Below are positions 9,201 through 17,411 of a stretch of 64,000 bases of DNA, piece by piece; positions within the stretch are counted from its first letter, which is position 1, and each line of letters starts with the position of its first letter. The stretch is from Schlegelella_A sp963778525. GTDB taxonomy: Bacteria; Pseudomonadota; Gammaproteobacteria; Burkholderiales; Burkholderiaceae_C. Position numbers and translations under genes: made by a program. Location: assembly GCA_963778525.1 (NCBI GenBank), contig CAVZUJ010000003.1, positions 62,001 to 126,000 on the forward strand, written 5' to 3'. Below the pieces are notes generated by a model. It was not told where the DNA came from and did not search any database. It was given only the letters and a program-made list of their open reading frames with translations.

Positions 9201-9466
9201 CCGGAGCGACCCGCATCCGGCCGGTGCTGATGACGGCGCTGGCCATGATCATCGGCATGATCCCGATGGCGCTCGGTATCGGCGAGGGCGCCGAGCAGAA
9301 TGCGCCGCTCGGGCGCGCCGTCATCGGCGGCCTGGTCTTCGCCACGGCCTCGACCTTGCTTTTCGTCCCGGTCGTCTATGCCGCCATTCACGACCGGCTG
9401 GCACGGCGCGCCCAGCGCCGTGCCGCCAAGCACCGGGGCGTGGCACCGGCTCTCCAGGAAAGTTGA
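6266..9466 (+). CDS. RND efflux pump, inner-membrane permease
   Basis: A 1066-residue resistance-nodulation-division transporter of full length, with two similar halves, each bearing a large periplasmic loop and six membrane helices. The N-terminus reads LALRRPYTFIVMAMLIV and the porter start DIFPEINIPVIS, both typical. It should export substrates with the adaptor and outer-membrane factor encoded next. In helix 4 the usual DD pair reads D401-Q402 (LSVGILVDQAIV), and at the helix-10 lysine position there is alanine (A953 in GVATANSILLISF). Both are key proton-relay sites in AcrB. The same changes occur, as I recall, in one clade of such pumps. Substrate unknown. The upstream gene diverges. 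Confidence 0.93.
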   Translation: MSMVQLALRRPYTFIVMAMLIVLATPFALLNMATDIFPEINIPVISIVWNYNGLAAQEMGQRISAQNERSLTTTVSDIEHIESTSLPGIAVIKVFFQPTANIQTAIAQVVAIEQTQLRQMPPGITPPLIIKYSASSIPVIQLGLSSPTLPEQTVFDAAINTLRPQLITIPGIAIPYPYGGKNRLISVDIDTQAMQARGLSPADVVNAINAQNLILPSGTAKFGETEYSVKMNGSPDAIAGLNDLPIKSAGGATTYIRDVAYVRDGFSPQTNIVRKDGARGVLLSVLKNGGASTLDIVANLRALLPRVQAIMPGDIKVTPLFDQSVFVKAAVKGVVVEALAAAGLTALMVLLFLGNWRSTLIIALTIPLSILTSILALQVLGETLNLMTLGGLALSVGILVDQAIVTIENIERHLHLGKALDDAIVVGAGEIGVPAFVSTLCICIVFVPMFFLSGVARFLFVPLAEAVVFAMVASYILSRTLVPTLVMLLMRGVHAAPATGARPSLLQRTYRAFDRQFERVRGAYTIALASLLEKRTGFGLAFLVFCLVSCGLFPFLGRDFFPSVDAGQIRLHMRAPTGTRIEETARLADGVEAAIREYVPKEELETILDNLGIPNSGINLSYSNAGTIGTLDGEIQLSLKEGHRPTDEFVTILRRELPKRFSGVEFFFQPADIVTQILNFGLPAAIDVQLTGNDLASNATIAANLVKKIRQIPGAVDVHVHQRFDAPSLNLQMDRTRLQQMGLSAQNVGQNVLVALSGSSQTAPAFWLNPQNGIVYSVTVQTPQYKVDSLDSLLNVPVTAGSGGPIQTQLLGNLVEATPTTQLAVASRYNILPAVDVFASVQGTDLASVAGRVQALVDEARPSLPRGSQIVLRGQVQTMKASFVGLIVGLAMAIVLVYLLVVVNFQSWIDAFIIIAALPAALAGIAWMLFISGTTLSVPALTGAIMTMGVATANSILLISFARQRRDEGASPTEAAQDAGATRIRPVLMTALAMIIGMIPMALGIGEGAEQNAPLGRAVIGGLVFATASTLLFVPVVYAAIHDRLARRAQRRAAKHRGVAPALQES

Positions 9467-9470
9467 ATCG

Positions 9471-10712
9471 ATGAGCGAACAGCATCCCGTCGGCGCCGCG
9501 CCGGCTGTCCAGGGCGCGACCGCTGCCGAACGGACCCGTGTCGTCCGCGGCCTGCGCATCGTCGCCGTCGTGGTGCTGCTGCTGCTGGCGGTCGGTGCGG
9601 GCCGGACCGTGTTGATGCGCCTGGCCAATGCCCGGATGCTGGAAACCAATGCCGGCGAGCACGCCGTGCAGTACGTGAAGACCATCTCGGCGAAGAGCGG
9701 CGGCGCCGGCCAGACGCTGGTCCTGCCCGGCACGCTGCAGGGCTACCAGCAGGCGCCGATCGCGGCACGATCGAGCGGCTACCTCAAGCGCTGGACCAAG
9801 GACATCGGCAGCCACGTCGAGAAGGGCGAGCTGCTCGCCGAGATCGAGTCGCCCGAGATCGACCAGCAGCTGTCGCAGGCGGTGGCGGCGCGCCAGCAGA
9901 TGTCGGCCACGCTCGGCCTGGCAAAGAGCACCGACGATCGCTGGGAAGCGCTGCGCAAGAAAGACGTGGTCTCGCAGCAGGAGCTCGACGAACGGCGCAG
10001 CGCCGTCATGCAGGGCAACGCCAACCTCGCGGCGGCCGACGCCAACGTCGAGCGCCTGCGCCAGCTGCAGAGCTTTTCACGCGTCACGGCGCCGTTCAGC
10101 GGCGTCATCACCCGGCGCAACGTCGACACCGGCGATCTCATCGACGCCAGCGGCCGGGCGCTCTTCGTGCTGACGCAGATGGACCCGCTGCGGATCTACA
10201 TCAACGTGCCGCAGGCCTATGCGCAGCTCGTCAAGCCGGGACAGAAGGTGGTGGTCACGCAGTCGGAGCTGCGCGGCAAGACCTTCACCGGCGAGATCGC
10301 GCGCACCGCCGGCTCCATCGATGCCGCGTCGCGAACGATGCAGGTCGAGATCAACCTGCGCAACGGCGACGGCGCCTTGCTGCCGGGTGCGTACGTCCAG
10401 GTGTCGCTGCCGCTGGCCGCCGATGCGACGCTGGTCGTTCCCACCAACGTGCTGCTGTTCCGCGGCGAGGGGACGCGGGTCGCGGTGGTCGACGCGGCCG
10501 GCCACGTCCGTCTGCGCCCGGTCACGCTGGGCCGCAATCTCGGCGAGTCGATCGAGGTGCTCGACGGCATCGATGCCAAGGATCGTCTCGTCGTCAACCC
10601 GTCCGACTCGCTCGCCGAAGGCGATGCGGTCAAGGTCAACCCTGCCGCCCGGGACGACGGCGCAGTCGCTGCCGGCGTCAGCGCGCCGACGTCGGCCAGG
10701 TCGTCGCCGTGA
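9471..10712 (+). CDS. RND efflux periplasmic adaptor (membrane fusion protein)
   Basis: ATG 9471 lies 4 bases after the pump stop, with AGGAAA inside the pump gene end as ribosome site. The 413-residue protein has a cytoplasmic N-tail, one membrane anchor (about residues 27-45), then a biotinyl-lipoyl-like half (GTLQGYQQAPIAARSSGYLKRW), a helical hairpin (SQAVAARQQM to VERLRQLQ), the second lipoyl half (VTAPFSGVITRRNVDTGDLI) and beta-barrel/membrane-proximal domains. It bridges the pump to the outer-membrane channel in the periplasm. The sequence style matches adaptors that pair with the pump clade seen here. Operon position confirms the role. Confidence 0.93.
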   Translation: MSEQHPVGAAPAVQGATAAERTRVVRGLRIVAVVVLLLLAVGAGRTVLMRLANARMLETNAGEHAVQYVKTISAKSGGAGQTLVLPGTLQGYQQAPIAARSSGYLKRWTKDIGSHVEKGELLAEIESPEIDQQLSQAVAARQQMSATLGLAKSTDDRWEALRKKDVVSQQELDERRSAVMQGNANLAAADANVERLRQLQSFSRVTAPFSGVITRRNVDTGDLIDASGRALFVLTQMDPLRIYINVPQAYAQLVKPGQKVVVTQSELRGKTFTGEIARTAGSIDAASRTMQVEINLRNGDGALLPGAYVQVSLPLAADATLVVPTNVLLFRGEGTRVAVVDAAGHVRLRPVTLGRNLGESIEVLDGIDAKDRLVVNPSDSLAEGDAVKVNPAARDDGAVAAGVSAPTSARSSP

Positions 10713-12158
10713 TGCTCCTGCGCGGGCGATCGCGCGGCGTCGCAGTCGGCCGGCCTGGCCGCCCTGCTCGCCGGTTGCGTTGCCGGCCCGGACTACTCTC
10801 GTCCGCCGGTCGAGACGCCACCGGCCTGGATCGTGGAAGCGCCGTGGCGCACCGCCGCGCCGGAAGACAGCACGCCCAAGGGGCCGTGGTGGTCGCGCTT
10901 CGGCGATGCTCGCCTCGATGCGCTGCAGCGCCAGGCGCTGGCGCAAAACCCGACCCTGACCGTGGCGAGCGCACGCCTCGCTCAGGCACGCGCCATCGTG
11001 CGATCGACGTCGTCGGCGCAGTGGCCGAGCGCCAGCTTCGGCTTGCGCGCCTCGCGCGGCCGGACCTCGTCGAACCGGCCGCTCAGTTCCTACCAGTCGC
11101 CGAACTTCTCGACCGTGCAGACCGATGTCGTGCCGGCGCTCGCGGTCAGCTACGAGATCGACATTGCCGGCCGCATCCAGCGCAGCGTCGAGGGCGCCGT
11201 GGCGAGTGCGGAGCAATCGGCGGCCGATCTCGAGAACGTGCGCCTGCTCCTCGGCACCGACCTGGCCACCGCCTACTTCAACCTGCGCGCCACCGACATC
11301 GAGCTCGACGTGCTGGCCCGCGCGATCGCGCTGCAGCGGCGCTCGCTCGAATTCGTGAGCACACGCCATGACCTCGGCGCTTCCTCCGGGCTCGACGTGG
11401 CGCAGCAGCAAGCCCTGCTCGACACCACGCTGACCCAGGTCGACGTGCTGCGGCGCGAACGCAGCGCCTTCGAGCATGCCATCGCCACCCTCGTCGGCAC
11501 GCCGGCGCCGAGCTTCGCCCTGGCCGCCGACATCTCCGAGCTCGAGCCGCCGGCAGTGCCGCTCGGCGTGCCGTCGGATGTGCTGCAGCGCCGGCCCGAC
11601 GTGGCCTCGGCCGAGCGCGCGATGGCAGCGGCAAATGCCCAGATCGGCGTCGCCAAGGCCGCCTACTACCCGAGCATCGTGCTGGTGCCGAGCGTCGGTT
11701 TCGAGAGCCGGAGCCTGGCGAGCCTGTTCGATGCATCGAGCCTGCTCTGGTCGCTCGGCACGGCGGTGACGCAGCCGCTGTTCACCGGCGGGCGCCTCGG
11801 CGCCAACGTCGACTTCGCGCAGGCGGGCTATGACGCCACCGTGGGCAACTATCGCCACGTCGTGCTCACGGCAATGCAGGAAGTCGAAGACGGCATCACC
11901 GGCCTGGCCGACCTCGAGCGTGCCAACGCGCAGGCGCGCACCGCGGTCGCCACCGCGCGCCGGGTTCTCGATCTCGCCAATGCCCGCTACGAAGGCGGGG
12001 CGACCACCTATCTCGATGTCATCGCGGCGCAGCAGGCCCTGCTCACCGCCGAGCGTCTGTCGGCCCAGTTGGGCGGCCAGCGCCTGCTTACCGCCGTGTT
12101 TCTCATCAAGGCGCTCGGCGGCGACTGGCAGACGCCGCCCGCCGTCGCCTCGCGCTGA
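10712..12158 (+). CDS. RND efflux outer-membrane factor, lipoprotein (frameshift near the start)
   Basis: The body (LDALQRQALAQNPTLTVASARL, AYFNLRATDIELDVL, VLQRRPDVASAERAMAAANAQIGVAKAAYYP) is a NodT/OprM-type outer-membrane channel. A lipobox (LAALLAGC, at about 10755-10778) and the mature start VAGPDYSRPPVE are in the body frame. However, no usable start lies upstream in that frame: the natural ATG 10712, overlapping the adaptor stop (ATG within GTGATG), is in another frame. One indel between about 10725 and 10755 would join them. Without it, translation would begin at GTG 10833 and lose the export signal. I favour a sequence error. It completes the tripartite efflux operon. Confidence 0.85.
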
Positions 12159-12274
12159 CGGCGCTTCGTCCGGCAGCGCCGCGCGGCGGCTGCCGATCCA
12201 TGCCTTGAAAGCGGGCGTGGCAACCTCAGGTATCTTGCATCGCCTCGCTCGCGCGGGGCCGAAGGACACCTGTC

Positions 12275-12610
12275 ATGAATGCCCCCCGCTTCGCCTCGCT
12301 GCAATCGCGGATCGAAACCGTCATCGCCCTGTCGCGTCTGCTTGAACGCGTCGAGACCCAGCCGGTCGCGATCAGCGCCGACGACTATCGTGAGCTCGTG
12401 CGTCGACTGACGGCGGCGTTGACGGCACCGCTGCCCGGCCCGGCGCTGGAGGCCATTCTCGGCGCCCATCCCGGCACCGCCGAGCTGTACGAGAACATCC
12501 ACTACGGCGAGTCGGGTCTCTCGCGCTCGTCCCTCGATCGCTCGGTGGCGACCGAGCTGCTCGCCAGTCAGGCGATCGACCGCGCTTCGCGCTCCGCCCG
12601 CGCCAGCTGA
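12275..12610 (+). CDS. Hypothetical protein (111 aa)
   Basis: ATG 12275 is preceded by AAGGA at good spacing. The protein is helical and soluble, with SRIETVIALSRLLERVE and a second half YENIHYGESGLSRSSLDRS. No family recognised. It ends 42 bases inside the convergent Rieske oxygenase gene. It lies 116 bases after the efflux operon and could be its own transcript. The region 12159-12274 shows no clear terminator. Confidence 0.65.
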   Translation: MNAPRFASLQSRIETVIALSRLLERVETQPVAISADDYRELVRRLTAALTAPLPGPALEAILGAHPGTAELYENIHYGESGLSRSSLDRSVATELLASQAIDRASRSARAS

Positions 12611-13639
12611 GTGACGACGCCGTCGAGGCGCTCGGCGGCGAGCGCGTCGGCGACGAGCTTGCGAAAGCGCACGACCGCGGCGTCCATGGCCAGCAGCATC
12701 ATCGGCGCGCCCGGCTCGGCCGCGATCGACTCGCTCTGCGCGCGTGATCATGGCCCGGTCTTCCTCGAAGGCGCCGAGCAGGGCGCGGTAGAGCGCTTCG
12801 GCGACGGCGTGGTCGCCTTCGTCGACGCGACGCGACTGCTGGAAGAAGTAGTGCGTCGTCGTCTCCGTCTCCGGCGTCACCGTCTGGCAGCTGTGCAGGC
12901 GCACGGCGCGGCGCATGTCGCCCTCGGCATCGCCGACCGGGCGGCCGCCCGAATGCATGAGCAAGGTGCCCGGCAGGACGAAGTCGTAGATGAACCAGCG
13001 ATCGAGGTTGCCTTCGATCTGCCGCACCGCGCGGTAGTACGGCGGCGGCGGCACGTCGTGGACCTTGCGCGTCACCTTGATGCCGCGCGGAATCGCCTCG
13101 ATGTCGGCGCGCGCCTGCGCGATCGCGGTCGAGCCGCCGAGCGTCTTCTCGTGCACGTAGCTGAGGTGCGAGAAGTCGAGCAGGTTGTCGCAGATGAGGG
13201 CTTGCGGCGTCGCGTAGTGCATGTAGCCCGGGACGTAGTCCCACTCGGGGTCGTCGCACGAGAAGTTGTCGGGCAGGAGGGCGAGGTCGGCCTTGCCCGG
13301 GTCGCCCATCCAGACGAAGACCCATTTGTTCTTCAGGGCAATGGGATAGCTGCGCACGCGCGCCTTCTCGGGCACGCTCTGCGCGCCGGGGATCTCGATG
13401 CAGCGGCCGCTCGCGTCGAAGAGCAGCCCGTGATAGCCGCAGCGCACGCAGTCGCCTTCCTTGCGACCTTTCGAGAGCGGCGCCAGGCGATGGCAGCAGC
13501 GGTCGCGCAGGGCCACGATCTCGCCCGCCTCGGTGCGATAGAGGAGGATCGCTTCGCCGAGCACGGTGCGGGCAAAGAGCGCGTCGGCCGGCACTTCGTG
13601 CTCCCAGGCGATGACGTACCAGCAGTTGCGAACGAACAT
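12568..13639 (-). CDS. Rieske [2Fe-2S] aromatic ring-hydroxylating oxygenase (second copy type, one frameshift)
   Basis: Start at ATG 13639 (MFVRNCWYVIAWEHEV). Rieske ligands are C48-x-H50 and C67-x2-H70; the iron site is the SHLSYVH motif. The family and architecture match the oxygenase at 2454-3497, though the two differ in sequence. After the residues EEDRAMIT the open frame turns into Arg-rich noise. Shifting by one base near 12745-12750 restores a normal tail (AQSESIAAEPGAP, MMLLAMDAAVVRFRKL) ending at 12568. I therefore extend the gene across a probable one-base insertion. No reductase gene is adjacent. Substrate unknown; O-demethylation or hydroxylation of an aromatic acid is the family role. 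Confidence 0.82.
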
Positions 13640-13716
13640 GGCGGCTCCCACGGCGCCGACGGGCCGGCGCGGCAGCGAGCATAGACCGAAGCGCCCGCGG
13701 GCCAGGCGGGTCGCCC

Positions 13717-14352
13717 TCAGAGCTTCGGGATGCGCAGCGTCTTGCTCACCATCAGCGTGCCCGAGAGCGCGAAGAGCAGCGTCAAGGGGTGCAGCACGGC
13801 GCCGGCGAGGAGCCAGCTGCCACCGTAGATCGCCGCGCCGGTGCGGCCCTGCCATGCGGCGATGGCGAGCAGGGCGGTGAGCAGGACGCTGGTCGGAATC
13901 GGCGTGCCCTCGAAGTAGGCGACCTTGCCGCTGCCGGCCGAGAGGGTTTCCGCGGTGACGTTGTAGCGCGCCAGGCGGGAGACGCCGCAGCACACGAAGT
14001 AGATCAGTGCCAGCGCGTCCCAGCCGCCGGACAGGCCGCACGCGAAGGCCAGCGTTGCCGGCGCGACGCCGAAGGAGATGACGTCGGCGAGCGAATCGAG
14101 CTCGCGGCCGAGTGCCGACGAGGTGTGGCGCCAGCGTGCGACGCGGCCGTCGAGGACATCGAAGACGAAGGCGGCGGGCGCGAACGCGGCGGCGATCAGC
14201 AGGTCGCCGTCTTGGCGCGTGACGAGGAAACGCATCGCCATCAGCACGCCGGCCACGCCGCAGGCGGCATTGGCGAGCGTGAAGACATCGGCCAGATGAA
14301 AGCCGCGCAGCATCGAGAAATGCCGGGGCGGCGAGGTGCGGTCAGCGGTCAT
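13717..14352 (-). CDS. pssA: CDP-alcohol phosphatidyltransferase, phosphatidylserine synthase-like
   Basis: ATG 14352 has a strong ribosome site (AAGGAGAT). The 211-residue membrane protein holds the full CDP-alcohol phosphotransferase signature DGx2ARx8Gx3Dx3D (DGRVARWRHTSSALG then D and D). FTLANAACG near the start, several hydrophobic helices and EGTPIPTSVLL also fit PssA. It would condense CDP-diacylglycerol with serine at the inner membrane, supplying phosphatidylethanolamine synthesis. Closely related enzymes use other alcohols, so the exact substrate is inferred. It is preceded by a divergent small gene. Confidence 0.82.
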   Translation of the reverse strand: MTADRTSPPRHFSMLRGFHLADVFTLANAACGVAGVLMAMRFLVTRQDGDLLIAAAFAPAAFVFDVLDGRVARWRHTSSALGRELDSLADVISFGVAPATLAFACGLSGGWDALALIYFVCCGVSRLARYNVTAETLSAGSGKVAYFEGTPIPTSVLLTALLAIAAWQGRTGAAIYGGSWLLAGAVLHPLTLLFALSGTLMVSKTLRIPKL

Positions 14353-14544
14353 GCGATCTCCTTGGGTCCGGCGTGGGCGGGGTTCTCGGCCGGAACACCC
14401 GGCAGTGTTCAGCATCGCGACCCCGCAGTCTGCCGGCGATTTCCCACAGCGCAACGCGCGCTTGGCACCTCGCCATCGCGCGGCCGCTGCGCTTCACTAT
14501 GCCTTTCAGGCCGCGTCAGCGCGGCAGCGAAGCAAGGAGACGCG

Positions 14545-14727
14545 ATGAACACGCCGAACAGCAGGACTTCCGGGTCGGGCCAGCGCGAGGCCCTGAACGA
14601 ATCGGAGAAGAAGGCCAGCGAGAAGCAGCCGGGTAGCTACAAGGAAGAAGAGACCGAGCACAAGACGGTAGAGATTCCGCCCGCCGGTCCGGGCAAGAAG
14701 CCGATTCGAGGCCTCGACCCGAAATAG
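14545..14727 (+). CDS. Small hydrophilic hypothetical protein (60 aa)
   Basis: ATG 14545 follows a clear AAGGAGA. The 60 residues are very hydrophilic, rich in Lys, Glu, Ser and Pro (NESEKKASEKQPGSYKEEE), so the protein is probably disordered. No family recognised. The strong ribosome site and codon pattern argue it is real. It is convergent with zwf and leaves 45 bases between the two stops. Confidence 0.6.
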   Translation: MNTPNSRTSGSGQREALNESEKKASEKQPGSYKEEETEHKTVEIPPAGPGKKPIRGLDPK

Positions 14728-14772
14728 CGCGCCGCGATACGCAACCTGTAGGGCTCTTCGAGCGGCCTCTTC

Positions 14773-16227
14773 TTACTGCTCTTCCGACCAGGCATGGCCG
14801 TCGCGCGCCACCAGCGCGCTGGCCGCAGCCGGACCCCAGGTGCCTGCCATGTAGGGGCGCGGGCCGTTGTCGTCGGCCCGCCAGGCATCGAGGATGGGCT
14901 CGACCCAGCGCCAGGCCTCTTCCTGCTCGTCGCTGCGCACGAAGAGGTTCAGCCGGCCGGCAATCACGTCGAGCAGCAGCCGCTCGTAGGCACCGACGCG
15001 GTTCTCGGCAAAGGCCTTGTCGAAGTCGAGGTCGAGCGATACCGGCGAGAGCGCCTCGGCCTGGCCGGCCCCCTTGGCCGCGAGCAGGTGCAGCTCGAGC
15101 CCGTCTTCCGGCTGCAGCTTGATGACCAGCTTGTTCGGCTGGTTCATGCCCGGGAAGATGCTGTGCGGCGTCGGCCGGAAGTTGACGACGATCTGCGCGT
15201 CTCGCGCCGCCAGGCGCTTGCCGGTGCGCAGGTAGAACGGCACCGAAGCCCAGCGCCAGTTGCGCACCTCGGTGCGCAGGGCGACGAAGGTTTCGGTCGG
15301 GCTGCCGCCCGGCACCTTTTCCTCGTCGAGGTAGCCCGCCACCTTCTTGCCCTCGACGCTGCCGGCGCGGTATTGGCCACGCACCACGTCGCGCACCACG
15401 CTGTCTTCGGTGAAGGGCTTGAGCGAGCGCAGGACCTTCAGCTTCTCGTCGCGGATCGCGTCGGCGTCGTTGCGCGACGGCGGCTCCATCGCCACCATGG
15501 TCAGCAATTGCAGGGCATGGTTCTGGATCATGTCGCGCAGCGCGCCGGTGCCGCTGTAGAAGTCGCCGCGCGTGCCGACGCCGATGGACTCGGCCAGCGT
15601 GATCTGGATGTTGGCGATCGACTCGCGTCGCCAGAGCGGCTCGAAGAGCGCGTTGCCGAAGCGCAGCGCCATCAGGTTCTGCACCGAAGGCTTGCCGAGA
15701 TAGTGGTCGATGCGAAAGGCCTGCTCTTCGCGAAAGACCGAGCGCACGACGCGATTGATCTCCTGCGCGCTCGCGAGGTCGCGGCCGAGCGGCTTTTCGA
15801 GCACGACGCGCACCTTGTCGCCGTTGAGTCCGGCGGCGCCGAGCTGAGCGCAGACCGTCGGGAAGAGGTCGGGGCTGGTCGCCAGATACATCACCACGAT
15901 GTCGGCCGGCCCGCCGGGCCGGGTCGCGAGCCACGACTTGATCTGCGCGTAGTCGGCGGGCTGCGAGAGGTCGAGGCGAAGGTAGTGCAGCGCAGCGGCG
16001 AAGCGGCCGAACTCCTCGTCGCTCGGCCGCTTTGCGCCTTCGACTTCCTGGAAGCGCGCCCTCAGCCACGAGCGATAGGCATCGTCGCCGAGGGCCTGGC
16101 GCGAGACCGCGAGAACGCGACCGCCGCTCGGCAGCTTGCCGTGGCGATAGGCCTGGAACAAGGCCGGCATGAGCTTGCGCCAGGTCAGGTCGCCCGTGCC
16201 GCCGATGATGACGAGATCGAAAGACAT
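14773..16227 (-). CDS. zwf: Glucose-6-phosphate 1-dehydrogenase
   Basis: A 484-residue enzyme oxidising glucose 6-phosphate with NADP+ or NAD+ in the first step of the oxidative pentose phosphate/Entner-Doudoroff routes. The nucleotide-binding loop is IIGGTGDLTWRKL near the N-terminus. The active-site segment is RIDHYLGKPSVQN, with the expected DHYLGK core. Further family blocks are visible (VRVVLEKPLGRDL, IQNHALQLL, YERLLLDVIAG). Start ATG 16227 gives the usual N-terminus. No pgl or edd genes are adjacent, and the gene diverges from an ABC binding-protein gene. Confidence 0.93.
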   Translation of the reverse strand: MSFDLVIIGGTGDLTWRKLMPALFQAYRHGKLPSGGRVLAVSRQALGDDAYRSWLRARFQEVEGAKRPSDEEFGRFAAALHYLRLDLSQPADYAQIKSWLATRPGGPADIVVMYLATSPDLFPTVCAQLGAAGLNGDKVRVVLEKPLGRDLASAQEINRVVRSVFREEQAFRIDHYLGKPSVQNLMALRFGNALFEPLWRRESIANIQITLAESIGVGTRGDFYSGTGALRDMIQNHALQLLTMVAMEPPSRNDADAIRDEKLKVLRSLKPFTEDSVVRDVVRGQYRAGSVEGKKVAGYLDEEKVPGGSPTETFVALRTEVRNWRWASVPFYLRTGKRLAARDAQIVVNFRPTPHSIFPGMNQPNKLVIKLQPEDGLELHLLAAKGAGQAEALSPVSLDLDFDKAFAENRVGAYERLLLDVIAGRLNLFVRSDEQEEAWRWVEPILDAWRADDNGPRPYMAGTWGPAAASALVARDGHAWSEEQ

Positions 16228-16260
16228 GACGGACAGGATACGATGTTCTTCCAGCGCCGG

Positions 16261-16276
16261 CGGCCGCTTGCGGCCG
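16261..16276. repeat. Perfect short inverted repeat between divergent genes
   Basis: CGGCCGC-TT-GCGGCCG lies between the starts of zwf and the ABC importer operon. A 7-bp perfect stem with a 2-base centre in a divergent promoter region could be a regulator site or a leader hairpin for the importer operon. GC richness makes chance a fair alternative. Confidence 0.3.
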
Positions 16277-16306
16277 CGCAAGAGCGCTCATTTCAGGAGA
16301 CAAGGC

Positions 16307-17329
16307 ATGAGATCGAAGGCATGGGCGGCGCTGTCGGCTGGCTGCCTGCTCGCGAGCGGCGCGCTGGCCCAGCAGGCGCAGGTCAACGTCATCTGCTCGG
16401 TGCAGGCCGACTGGTGCAACATGATCCAGACCGTCTACGCCAAGACCACCGGCGTGAAGATCAACATGTCGCTGAAGGGCTCGGGCGAGGCGTTGGCGCA
16501 GATCATCGCCGAGCGCGCCAATCCGAAGACCGACGTCTGGTTCGGTGGCACCGGCGATCCGCACCTGCAAGCGGCCGAGCAGGACCTGACGCTCGAATAC
16601 AAATCGGCGACGCTGCCGCAGCTGCATGAATGGGCGCAGCAGCAGGCCAAGCAATCGGGCTACAAGACCGTCGGCATCTACTCCGGTCCGCTCGGCTTCG
16701 GCTACAACACCGAGCTGATCGCCAAGAAGAAGATGGACGTGCCCAGGAGCTGGGCCGACCTGCTCAAGCCGGAATACAAGGGCGAGATCCAGGTTGCGAA
16801 CCCGGCCTCGAGCGGCACCGCCTACACGATGATCGCCACCCTCGTGCAGCTGATGGGCGAAGACAAGGCCTTCGACTATCTCAAGGCCCTCAACCGCAAC
16901 GTCAGCATCTACACCCGCTCCGGCACCGCGCCGATCAAGGCGGCGGCGCGCGGCGAGACGGCGGTGTCGATCAGCTTCGTGCACGACGGCCCGCAGGAGA
17001 AGATGGCCGGCTTTCCGCTCGAGACCATCACGCCGTCGGAAGGCACCGGTGCCGAGATCGGCTCGATGTCGATCGTCAAGGGTGCGAAGAACCTCGACGC
17101 CGCGAAGAAGTTCTACGAATGGGCGCTGACGCCGCAGGCCCAGCAGTTCGGGGCGGCCACGCACCAGTACCAGCTGCCCTCGAACAAGGCGACGCCGATC
17201 GACCCGCACGTGCCGGACTTCAAGAAGATCAAGCTGATCAACTACGACTATGCGAAATACGGCGCCAGCACCGAACGCAAGCGCCTCATCGCGCGCTGGG
17301 AAAAGGACGTGAACTCGATGCCGAAGTAG
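16307..17329 (+). CDS. ABC importer periplasmic binding protein, Fe3+/phosphonate type (family 1)
   Basis: ATG 16307 follows AGGAGACAAGGC. The 340-residue protein has a signal peptide ending ASGALA-QQ, then the FbpA-like two-lobe fold: NVICSVQADWC, TDVWFGGTGDP, GFGYNTELIAKK, VANPASSGTAYTM and a C-terminal NYDYAKYG. This group binds ferric iron, 2-aminoethylphosphonate or related small anions in the periplasm; the sequence alone does not choose. It heads an operon with a PEP-mutase-family enzyme, a fused permease and an ATPase. The enzyme's place inside the operon hints at an organic ligand rather than iron. Confidence 0.87.
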   Translation: MRSKAWAALSAGCLLASGALAQQAQVNVICSVQADWCNMIQTVYAKTTGVKINMSLKGSGEALAQIIAERANPKTDVWFGGTGDPHLQAAEQDLTLEYKSATLPQLHEWAQQQAKQSGYKTVGIYSGPLGFGYNTELIAKKKMDVPRSWADLLKPEYKGEIQVANPASSGTAYTMIATLVQLMGEDKAFDYLKALNRNVSIYTRSGTAPIKAAARGETAVSISFVHDGPQEKMAGFPLETITPSEGTGAEIGSMSIVKGAKNLDAAKKFYEWALTPQAQQFGAATHQYQLPSNKATPIDPHVPDFKKIKLINYDYAKYGASTERKRLIARWEKDVNSMPK

Positions 17330-17411
17330 GCGACGAGGCAGCTCTTCGAGAGCGGTGCCCGACGCGGCTGCCGCGATCCTCAGCTTCCAGGACTGACAGA
17401 CGATACCGACC

